Part shown: positions 49,712 to 58,322 of the stretch, one piece after another
Layout of the letters: every line of letters begins with the position of its first letter
How positions within the stretch are numbered: position 1 is the first letter of the stretch
Source of the DNA: Flectonema sp. DT1601
Lineage: Eukaryota > Euglenozoa > Diplonemea > Diplonemida > Diplonemidae
NCBI GenBank assembly: GCA_964019425.1
Contig: OZ025798.1
Location: 248,001 to 312,000, forward strand
DNA: 64,000 nucleotides
Direction of reading: 5' to 3'
Program-made: the position numbers and the translations under genes
Notes under the pieces: generated by a model
Database searches by the model: none
Told to the model about the DNA's origin: nothing
What the model saw: only the letters and a program-made list of their open reading frames with translations

Positions 49712-51257
49712 GAGCTTCCTGTGGACCGAGCTTACATGTGCCCATGATTTCTAGCGGAGGAATGGGGCGTATGCAGCTAGGCCGTGGAATGCCCTAGCTA
49801 GTACCAAACCATTCACCAGTTGTTTCAGAGTTTCCGTCTTGATCCTGAAGGATGAGATCATCTTTAGAAGACCAATTCCACGCTTCAGCGTGCTTTCCAT
49901 TTTGTTCAATTATGGAATAAAGGAGAGACGGTCGTCGATCAACACACCCAGATATCTCGCCTGTCTGAGAGGCTTGGCTGTTGTCATCGTGAGAGCCTTC
50001 TTACTCACTCTGCTTCGCAATTCTGAACGAGTCGACACCTTCCTTCCGTTCACAGTTAGGGGAAAGGTTGTTCCTCCATCGCGATTCAGTTGTGCTCCAG
50101 GTCCTATGTCTAAGTCGTCTAAAAGGTCCATCGGGCTTGAAATGGACTCCAGTTTTATAGTTGATGGAAGATACAGTCTAGGGAATCTACAGAGCCCCCT
50201 GCCAGGGTCAAACCGTGTGCCAATGGCTAGAAACTCCGTCTTCTCTATTGACAGACTCATTTCTGAGTCTACTAGCCAGCCCTCCACTTGCCGTATTGCC
50301 TCATTGGCTTTATCCTCCAGATCACCAACTTTCGTACTGCTAACAAATATAGAAAGGTCGTCTGCATAAAGAAGCTTCAGATCGGCACTCTTGATCGACT
50401 GTGGTAGGGAGTTGACGTATAGTCTGAAGAGGAGAGGTCCAAGGATGCTACCTTGTGGGACACCTTTATTACATTCGACCTTCTTCGAGAAAGAGTCGCC
50501 ATATTGCAGACGGGCCGACCGGTGAGTTAGGAAATCAGAGATCCATCTAACAAATGGTGACGGTAGGAGTGGTTTGAGTCTTGCTATTAACTTATTATGA
50601 TTAACATCATCAAAAGCACCTGAGATGTCAAAGAACAGCAGGACTCCACATCTGTTGAAATCGCTTCTTACTTCTGATGCTGCATTCGTTAAGACCGCGA
50701 TGTTTTCTTCAGTAGTCCTGACCGGGACGAAACCAGCTTGATTGGGGTCAAGGTTACCCTCCATAATATGCTCCAGTCGCCGGAGGATCAGAGATTCAAT
50801 GAATTTAGCCACAGTTATCGAAATCGGACGGTACGACGACGGTTCCACTGGATCTTTTCCATTACCTTTGAGAAATGGAATTACGTTGCTTCTTTAAAAC
50901 AATCTGGCAGAATGCCGCGCTGTAGTGACCAGTTGGCAATCTTGAGTAGGACCTCCTTCATCCCGGTTCCTAAGTGTAGAATCATGTTATTCGTGATTGC
51001 GTCAGGTCCCGCACTATCGGTCTTCCTGAGCGAGTGGAAAACGGCCTGGGCTTCTTCCAAAGAGAAGGGTTTACACTCAGGGATTTCGAGGTCTTCTGGT
51101 TTTACCGTTGGGGACTGTGATCTGCCTACATCGTTACTTGAGGGGAAAAAACGTTCCAACAGCGACTTCAGCGGGGCTTGTGGTTTAGGAAGGGACGTTT
51201 TATCACCTCTAAGTTCTCTCAGTTTCCTGTATGTCCAAGAAAAACCCTTATCGCTGC
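49712..51257 (-). pseudogene. LINE reverse transcriptase, 5'-truncated and broken
   Basis: N-terminal RT sequence (RKTDSAGPDAITNNMILHLG) runs from about 51,257 to 50,881, where a frameshift occurs. The core continues from 50,868: SSYRPISITVAKFIESLIL, FFDISGAFDDVNHNKL (motif A), GVPQGSILGPLLF and LLYADDLSIFV (intact YADD). In the same frame a TAA at 49,910-49,912 and a TAG near 49,752 interrupt it. No endonuclease part is present, so this copy cannot move on its own. Confidence 0.75.
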
Positions 51258-51265
51258 TACCGATA
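51258..51265. repeat. Target site duplication, right copy (TACCGATA)
   Basis: Partner of 43,979-43,986. It is followed at once by the normal intron sequence CTAAATTCAGACTG. Confidence 0.75.
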
Positions 51266-51382
51266 CTAAATTCAGACTGTTAGTTGGTACGAAATTCTTG
51301 TTGTACAAACTAACTAAGTAACCCTTCCACACAATAACAAATCATTTCAATAAGGAAGGGAATGATGAAATAATAAACATAC

Positions 51383-51424
51383 CGAAGACGCAAACAAACC
51401 GATAACAACAACAAAAGTCTTCAT
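51383..51424 (-). CDS. Array copy 14, exon 1 (signal peptide)
   Basis: ATG at 51,424; encodes MKTFVVVIGLFASS and ends at a GTATGT donor (51,377-51,382). It belongs to exon 2 at 43,120-43,950: the intervening intron has the family sequence at both ends, broken only by the retroelement insert. A class I promoter with CTATTTATAGT at 51,489-51,499 lies upstream. Confidence 0.75.
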
Positions 51425-52045
51425 CTTATTTATTTACTGTCATCAGGAGGTAAAAAAGATACACAAGGAAGAACAAAGGCAACATGCAACTATAAATAGG
51501 GTTGCTTCACATAACTACTCACTTTAAATAGGAATCCACGTCGGTCAATACTATAAATACCATTAACTTGCTGTCAAGGCGTAGGCCACGTGCTTCAGGT
51601 TGAACAGAATCAGGAGGGGAGGAAGTGAGTACAGCCTAATTGAAGCAAAGCTTCTGATAATTTCATTATTCATTTATTGTGTAGTTTCGGTATTTGATGA
51701 TTCAAAAATAAATATTTTAATCTCTAATCAAAAGTCTCCACTTTTTAAACTAGTTGTTTGCTTTTTTTTTTTTCTTCTTTTCTTTTTCCAGCTCTTCTTC
51801 TTCCCCTCCGGACCCCCTCCACAAAAATATTAACTAAACAACAAAAGGGCAAAGCATCAGCTACACCGATACTGTCCTCCCGCGAGGAATAAGCAAAACA
51901 AAAACTCCTGTAAAGAAGACAGTTGCAATATACCCACTTAACTTATATTTTCAAAAGATGGCAGCAGGCAGAATGTATAAAAGAATGATATAAAAAAAAC
52001 ATATAAATAACTAAGGAAGGGGAAAGCAAAGATATTGTTCAAAAT
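51425..52045. other. Promoter of copy 14, right array boundary and intergenic region
   Basis: Array homology ends at about 51,657 (GCTTCTGATAATTTC where the family has GCTTCTGATGATTAAAA). The rest, up to the stop of the globin gene, is AT-rich with a long T/C run on the plus strand near 51,763-51,808. It probably contains the 3' untranslated region of the globin transcript. No gene is seen. Confidence 0.65.
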
Positions 52046-53278
52046 CTAATTATAGTCACCGTTGGTATAAGATTCGCTTTTATCATAAAAAGACTCGTCT
52101 TTTTGGTCTGCTGGTTGTGATTGCGATTCTATAGTGTCTAAATTTTTATTTTCATCAAATACTATCGACTTATCAATATCTGCTGCAGCTTTCTCTGGAT
52201 CGGGAAACTCAGAAGAAGTTTCACTACCATCACCAAGATCCGGGTCTGCCGACATAGTCTGAGCTATAATTTCAAAAAGTTGAGACCACGATTTTGCCAA
52301 CCCAGATGATGGTCTCACAGTAGGGAGTACGTCTATAAGAGCTTGCCCTGCTGTAATATAATTACACTCGCGAACACCATAAAATGCGTGTCGGATACCC
52401 GCGTCTCCCAGGCTAGATCGCACTGCCTGAATGTCAGGCAGTTTTTCTACTATGTCATTAAGCTGTAATAAGAATCCACAAGCAGTGAAGTCTCCATCAA
52501 CATCTGCGTATAAATCCCTCAACTGAGCGGCTCTTTGAAACAACCTCAAGTAGTATGACTGCTCTAAGATTGTTCTCTCTATTGTAACTGAATTCCAAGT
52601 ACTTTTTATATAGGCAACGTCATCTTGTGTGAGTTTGATTACTTTTTTTTGAATTTCAGGGACTCCAGGAAGTTCTTTTTTTATCTCTCTTCTGTGTACC
52701 GTTACGAGCGTCCTACACAAATAAGCATAGAAGAATCTCCATGCCTGTTTTGTTTCACCGTCTAAGCTGTCACCAAGTGAACGTGCTAGTGTTGTTTGTA
52801 TTGCTTGCCATAAAATGTTGTAGTGATATTCTGATATGTTATATTTCGCATGACGTTTTCCTATGTCGATTATTGGTTGTAGGAACTTACTGCGTTTCTT
52901 TGATGGAACTTTTATTGCCTCTCCGATTGTTATGATACATATTTTGAATGATTTAGTGAATCGTTGTCCTAAACTCGCAATTGACACCTGTCTACTTTCG
53001 AATAACTCTTTCGTGTCATAGCTAGCGTTAATCATGACGTCGAATATCTCTTCTCCAATGTTGGTATCTTCTGAAACTGTTTCCCATGATCTTTGTACTA
53101 TCATCATACTTTCAGTTGTAATCCCAAGAGATTTCTTTCTTTCTTTACTTAATCCTTCATCAGTCGCTCCGAATAACGCAAAACCATTATCTTGTGGGAC
53201 TGGAGTATCAAACCTCTCATTTTGTAATTGGGATTGAGAGTTACGTTTACTGACAGGTGTTGAATGCCCGCATCCCAT
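52046..53278 (-). CDS. Two-domain globin with N-terminal acylation motif
   Basis: A 410-residue protein. The open frame extends 22 codons further up, but those are a poly-Phe run; the ATG at 53,278 gives MGCGHSTPVS, a good N-myristoylation (Gly2) and palmitoylation (Cys3) signal, suggesting membrane attachment. Globin domain 1 spans about residues 53-190, with proximal His143 in IGKRHAKYNISEYHY. Domain 2 spans about 217-345, with His297 in IRHAFYGVRECNY, the usual F8 context of bacterial-type and neuroglobin-like families. The acidic C-terminal tail (about 350-410) is unstructured in appearance. Two haem sites are therefore likely; role in O2/NO sensing or redox is inference. TAA stop at 52,046. 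A pyrimidine tract followed by CACAG ends two bases before the ATG. Confidence 0.8.
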   Translation of the reverse strand: MGCGHSTPVSKRNSQSQLQNERFDTPVPQDNGFALFGATDEGLSKERKKSLGITTESMMIVQRSWETVSEDTNIGEEIFDVMINASYDTKELFESRQVSIASLGQRFTKSFKICIITIGEAIKVPSKKRSKFLQPIIDIGKRHAKYNISEYHYNILWQAIQTTLARSLGDSLDGETKQAWRFFYAYLCRTLVTVHRREIKKELPGVPEIQKKVIKLTQDDVAYIKSTWNSVTIERTILEQSYYLRLFQRAAQLRDLYADVDGDFTACGFLLQLNDIVEKLPDIQAVRSSLGDAGIRHAFYGVRECNYITAGQALIDVLPTVRPSSGLAKSWSQLFEIIAQTMSADPDLGDGSETSSEFPDPEKAAADIDKSIVFDENKNLDTIESQSQPADQKDESFYDKSESYTNGDYN

Positions 53279-53340
53279 TGCTGTGAGGGAGATGAGATAT
53301 ATTTGTAAAAAGAACACAACAAAAAAAAAAAAGAAAAAAA
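53279..53340 (-). promoter_or_regulatory. Pyrimidine tract and AG directly before the globin ATG
   Basis: On the minus strand a T-rich run (about 53,340-53,315) leads through CATCTCCCTCACAG (CAG at 53,281-53,283) to the ATG two bases later. It looks like a 3' splice site, either for spliced-leader addition or for an intron in the 5' untranslated region. The sequence alone does not decide. Confidence 0.4.
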
Positions 53341-54148
53341 ACAATTCTTTCTAATTCGTGTCACAAAAGCTATCTTTTTTCCCATACATTGAGTTATTCT
53401 ACAAAATAAAAAAATAATAATTTTTTCCCCTTAAAAATTACATCATTTTCATCCAACAAATTACTTCTAAGGAAACAACTACAAAAATGAAATTTGACGA
53501 CAATTTTACTTTTTTTTTTTTTTTTTTTTGTTTAAATCAAGACTTTGATGTTTGATTTAAAAAAAAAAAAAAAAAAACGGAACCATCTGAAGAAACAAAG
53601 AACAACAACGTGTTTGCTAAAAAAAAGAAAAAAAAAAAACAACTGTAAAAGTGGTGCATCAATGCTGTAACAATGGAATACAGCTTCGAAAAAAAGAAAA
53701 CTCGATATTATTTCAATCGGGAAAAATACACAAAAAAAAAAAAAAAAAAGAAATTCAATTGCCTGCCATGGTTTATTGGATGACAACAACCGAATCTTCG
53801 TAAGCTGAAAAATTGAAAAAAAAAAAAAAAAAAAAAAATACAAAAAAATATAATGGTTGAAGCCAAGTGCTTTTACAAGCACATCAAACAACAAAAAGAA
53901 AAGAAAAGAAAATCACGCAACAAGACTAAAACACACATTTTAAAGGAATGCTATCCAAATAGAGCAAAGAGCAGAGAGGGAACTACAGTGAAAAGAAAAA
54001 TAGTAAAGAACAAAACTAAATATAACCTGATAAGCCACATTGTTAGATCTTTGTGGAGAAATTTCTGAGCGATGATAAAAGGTGATACGATCTCAGAAGT
54101 CTTTATTTAGAAGACTCGTCTACAGAATCTAGGTACAGCTTTTTATTA
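53341..54148. other. Intergenic region rich in A and T homopolymers
   Basis: No gene is seen. Several long homopolymers occur (T near 53,511-53,529, A near 53,558-53,577, 53,733-53,750 and 53,818-53,838). Open frames here are Phe- or Lys-rich products of these runs. Confidence 0.6.
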
Positions 54149-57100
54149 TTACTGTTCAGTCGTACCATCGTTGTGATGAAGTGCTGAGTGCTTTACGGTG
54201 TTCAAAAGCTCAAACACATCACTGACTAACAACTCGTGTTCACGAGCAGCTAACGACACGCAGGTGCTTAGTGACTTCCCCTCAGTTCCTGATCGTATTG
54301 TTCGGAGAAGTGATGTGCTCGCCTCAATGCGATCTACTTTATGTAGTGTTTGCGGAACAACTCCTTTCATGTCTCCGTTTGATAATTGAATACCAACTCG
54401 ACCCCTTGAGTAACCTGTCACTCTCGCAAGTTGATTTTCGTGTCTTACAGCTGTTCCGATAGGAAAGTCCTGTTTTGTTTTTTTTGTTTTTTCTATTTTC
54501 GAAGTTTTGTAATTACTTTGTAACTATCACCCCTTCATCTTAAATACATACTGAAGGACTGTCACACTTAGATAACATCTCAGGCATTACACCGACTCGG
54601 ACACCGTTCGGGAATTCAACACCGATGCGGCCACGGTTGTGGCCGGTGATACGACCTCTCATTTTGACATCGACGGTGCTGCCGACGGGGAATTGTTCAG
54701 TCGTTGGTATCTGAAGAGGACTGAGTTCCGAAGGAAGGCATCCTATTTTAGAACCATTTTCAAGGATAACTCCAAATCGACCTCTACTACTCCCGATAAC
54801 AACACCTGAGAATTGTCTACGAAGCTGAACTGATGTCCCAATCGTAAAGTCACGAGACAGGGCTTGTGTTTCAGTTAGTATTGTTATCTTAGTGGGTAAG
54901 ACTCCTCTCGTCTCTCCAGACTTCAATTCAACACCAATTCTTCCTCTTGCGCAGTGAGTTACCCGTCCATACTGTCCGCCAACTAAAACAGGTGTTCCTG
55001 GTATGAATTTCTCTTTCATTTCACCATCCGAAAGCTCAGCAACTCTTACATTACAAGGAAGGACTCCAACAGTTTTTCCATCCTTGTCGAGTATCACTCC
55101 AAGTCTACCTCGTGAATGATGACACACTTCTCCTCGTAGTGACATCACTCTGACATGAGATCCAATTTGGAATAAATTATTATAACCAAACACCTCCTCG
55201 TTGTTGCTGTCAGTTCGAACTATTTCGTGAGGAACAACTCCAACGATCGAACCGTTTGGTTTTTGAATTCCAATTCTTCCTCGAGAAACACCAGTCACAG
55301 TTGCTAATTCATTAGTTGATTTTATAATTACCTGCTGACCTGTTGGGTAGATACTGTCGAGGTGACCTTCGAGTGGTTTCAGTTGTGGAGGTACAACTCC
55401 TCGTTGTGATCCATCAGATTTCATTGTCACACCAAGACGACCTCTTGAAGAGCCTGTGATGATTCCGTCTTCCATAATGACTACTTCTAATCCAACTGGA
55501 TAGAGGTGTTTTATTTGCTGATCTTCAGTTGGAATTGTGATGTTTGTTGGAATCACACCTTTCACAACACCATCCTCAAACTGTACACCAATACGACCTC
55601 TTGAACAGTAGGTGACACGTCCTAAACGATTAGCAACTTTAACAACAGTGTTGTGAGAAAACTTTTCCTTTAACTCAGAATCGCTAAGCTCAGCAACTCT
55701 TACATTACAAGGAAGGACTCCAACAGTTGTTCCATCCTTGTCGAGTATCACTCCAAGTCTACCTCGTGAATGATGACACACTTCTCCTCGTAGTGACATC
55801 ACTCTGACATGAGATCCAATTTGGAATAAATTATTATAACCAAACACCTCCTCGTTGTTGCTGTCGGTTCGAACTATTTCGTGAGGAACAACTCCAATGA
55901 TCGAACCGTTTGGTTTTTGAATTCCAATTCTTCCTCGAGAAACACCAGTCACAGTTGCTAATTCATTAGTTGATTTTATAATTACCTGCTGACCTGTTGG
56001 GTAGATACTGTCGAGGTGACCTTCGAGTGGTTTCAGTTGTGGAGGTACAACTCCTCGTTGTGATCCATCAGATTTCATTGTCACACCAAGACGACCTCTT
56101 GAAGAGCCTGTGATGATTCCGTCTTCCATAATGACTACCTCTAATCCCAAGGGGTACTTTGCTTGGAGAGCTTCATTCTCAGTTAGAATGATGGCTTTTT
56201 GAGGAATCACACCGCTGGTTGCTCCGTCAGGGAATTCAACACCTACTCTGCCTCTGAAAGTTCCAATTACAGTTCCGAGTTTTCCACCAACACTGACTGC
56301 TGTTCCTTTTGGGTACTTGTCAGAGAGGTTCTCTGATTCATCAGCATCTTGATCTCTTTTGATATTTATTGGAAGCGCATCAATCTTACTCCCATCTTTC
56401 AATTCAACATCTATCCTTCCTCTGTGATGAGATATAACCTCACAAGGTAACCATTTAGTAACTTGAACTTGACTTCCAATTTTAACACTTTTAATTACCT
56501 CCATCTCTTCTTGTTGCTTCTTCTTAATTTCACTGCAGGCATCAAATAAGTGCGCCAAGAGTGCTCTGCTAGTTGCAGCAGCTCTGTATATTTGATTGAC
56601 TTTTTGCGTGATTTGTGGATCTTCCGAGTGTCCACCTGGCATGATAAGTCCTTTTAGGATGTCTAATTGTTTGATTATCGGTTCTGCATTTGTTTTGGAA
56701 AGTTGGTTGCTATTGTTCTCATGTTCCCGACAGCGTTGTTCTCGGAGGAGGAGAGATTTTTCAAGTTCGACAAGGCGATCGGATTCCTTTTGGAGACGTA
56801 ACTCTTCCAATCGTATGAAGTTTTCACGTGATGACAATGCATTCTCACTTTGGACATGAGTTCCTTGAGGGATTCGATTATAATCAGTTGGACACTTATT
56901 ACTATGATTCCAAGATGTTTCTGGTCGATTTGACATGTCAGTCTTTGATAACACAGAAGGTGACTGTGCTTCATAAGAATGATTATGATTATCTCCCGAT
57001 CCTCCCATGTAACCACGTCCAGTATTAGTTGCAGCTGGTGGAGATGGTGATCGATGATGGTCTGCTGGAAGTGTTGAACTATTTCTATCCATCATACAAG

Positions 57101-58070
57101 AAGTGTATACTTTATGTATCCATTGAGCTACTACTCCTGCTGTTGATGAAGCAGCTTTGATATCGTCAGGTGTACTGTCTGGGTCTGTTATGAAATCTCC
57201 TATTTGAGATAAGACACTATTCGGAACTTCCTTTTCATCGAAATTCGCCAACTCAGTAAGAAACACAGCCGAACCAAGACGCTCCTTAGCACCTGCCCAT
57301 GTAGTTTCACTGTAACTACCAATAAGGTTTAGCATCACAGAGACTGTTCTAATGATGAGCTGTGGAGGTGCTCTCAGCTGTCGAAGTTCCTTTATGATTG
57401 ATGCATCAAGACCACGAAGGGGATAACTCGATGGGTGTGTAGCTGAGTGTGGTCTCTTCTGAGGAGACTTAAGCTTGCTTGAAATCATCCCAATAGTAAG
57501 TGAGCTGAAGTCTAATGTTGGAAGTGCGCATACTAAGTCTGCATCATCTAAGGCTTTCATGATTCCTTGTTGCTGTTGTTGTCTTAATTGCCTTACACAA
57601 CTTCCAACAGACACTCTACATGATGTAAGATCAGCATTGTATTGCGCAGAGTGTTTTCTTGATAAAAGGATAAACCTCTGAGAGTCTCTGACTGCTTTTT
57701 CACATACTTTCAATGTGGTTGTTGCTATGATGTGTTGTCTGCCTGCAGCACCAGTAGGATTTCTTCTACCTACCTCATGAAGCTTACTAGTTAATAATCC
57801 TAAAGAGTCAATATACGGTTTTAGTATTGATATTAGCATGGCGTACTCTTTAGCTGCTTGCGGTACTGAAACATCTGTTTCTGATTCATTTATTTCTCTT
57901 AACAGTCTGGCTTTTGGTCCAAGTGGTAATGCTGAAATAAGAGTTCCTTTTGCTTGTCTCAAATCTTCCATTGTATATAATCCATGTGACGCAAGAGTAT
58001 CTTTGTACTTGTCCAGTCCTAATCTCATTAACAAGACATCAACTTCAGTCGTTGCCCTTTGAGAAGACAT
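54149..58070 (-). CDS. SAM domain - dynein-stalk-like region - 13 SH3-like repeats protein
   Basis: Two exons: 54552-58070 and 54149-54469, with an 82-nt GTATGT...CAG intron (54470-54551), phase 0. Without splicing the frame stops three codons into the intron (VCI). The product is 1,279 residues. A SAM-like domain lies at about 8-62 (LGLDKYKDTLASHGLYTMED). Residues about 221-325 (LRQLRAPPQLIIRTVSVMLN, TWAGAKERLG, FDEKEVPN, VAQWIHKVY) resemble the microtubule-binding stalk region of dynein heavy chains. A low-complexity region and a coiled coil (about 417-455) follow. From about 530 on there are 13 repeats of about 50 residues with the signature SRGRxGV...G...GVxP, probably small beta-barrels (SH3/KOW-like); the last is on exon 2. 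No motor domain is present. It is probably a microtubule-associated scaffold (inference). Confidence 0.75.
54470..54551 (-). other. Intron, 82 nt
   Basis: The donor TCA/GTATGT is at 54,551-54,546 and the acceptor AAAACAG at 54,470-54,476. Splicing joins ...KCDSPS to DFPIGTAV, restoring the repeat register (compare QFPVGSTV one repeat earlier), which strongly supports the intron. Confidence 0.85.
55034..55493 (-). repeat. Internal coding duplication, copy 2 of 2 (460 bp)
   Basis: Almost identical at the DNA level to 55,688-56,147, offset exactly 654 bases. It encodes repeats 7-9, copies of repeats 3-5, including IYPTGQQVIIKSTNELATVT. One visible residue difference is GSIVGV for GSIIGV, another GKTV for GTTV. 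This indicates a recent duplication or gene conversion. Confidence 0.85.
55688..56147 (-). repeat. Internal coding duplication, copy 1 of 2 (460 bp)
   Basis: Partner of 55,034-55,493; encodes repeats 3-5 of the same protein. Confidence 0.85.
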
Positions 58071-58322
58071 TTTTTTTTTTTTTTTTTTAGAAAACTGAAA
58101 TAAATGACTTATTGTGTTGTCTCAATCTACTATACATAAAACCATAGAAGATGATTGTTAAACAGGCTGATCATAAAAAGAGGCGATAAATAAAGTACAA
58201 TAAGAAGATGGTAATAAAAGGAATGATTTTCATAGAAGCTGTGAAACAACCATCAAAACCTTGGCGTAGTGTAAATGAAAAAAAATAGCAGGCGAAGGTA
58301 CAAAAAATTATAACAAAACAAG
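58071..58322. other. Intergenic region between cyclase and SAM-domain genes
   Basis: Only about 250 bases. On the minus strand an ATTTATTTCAG lies about 30 bases upstream of the SAM-gene ATG, followed by TTTTCT and a 20-base A run immediately before the ATG. The short distance between two genes on one strand fits either close promoters or polycistronic transcription. Confidence 0.5.

Larger units (their letters stand above)
43987..51257 (-). mobile_element. 5'-truncated LINE-type retrotransposon, inserted in the intron of copy 14
   Basis: Minus-strand insert. Its 3' end is a simple tail, six GTTA units on the plus strand (43,987-44,010; CTAA on the element strand), and its 5' end is at 51,257 inside the RT region, so no endonuclease domain remains. 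It is flanked by the 8-bp duplication. The GC content and codon use differ clearly from the AT-rich array. RT followed by RNase H and a C-C-H-C motif is the I/ingi/L1Tc-like order. About 44,011-44,220 is GC-richer non-coding sequence, probably its 3' region. It is interrupted by the VIPER-like element. Confidence 0.75.

Noticed and set aside
1-51657. CRISPR-like or bacterial repeat array
   Set aside because: Repeat units are protein-coding genes with introns and kilobase spacers; nothing matches CRISPR organisation.
53278-53344. Upstream Met of the globin frame giving a Phe-rich leader
   Set aside because: The leader is the translation of a homopolymer and pyrimidine tract; the MGCGHS start fits a lipid-anchored protein and lies right after a likely splice acceptor.
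54149-54421. Separate 90-codon gene after the SAM-domain gene
   Set aside because: Its first residues are the second half of an SRGR repeat; an 82-nt intron joins it in phase to the upstream exon.
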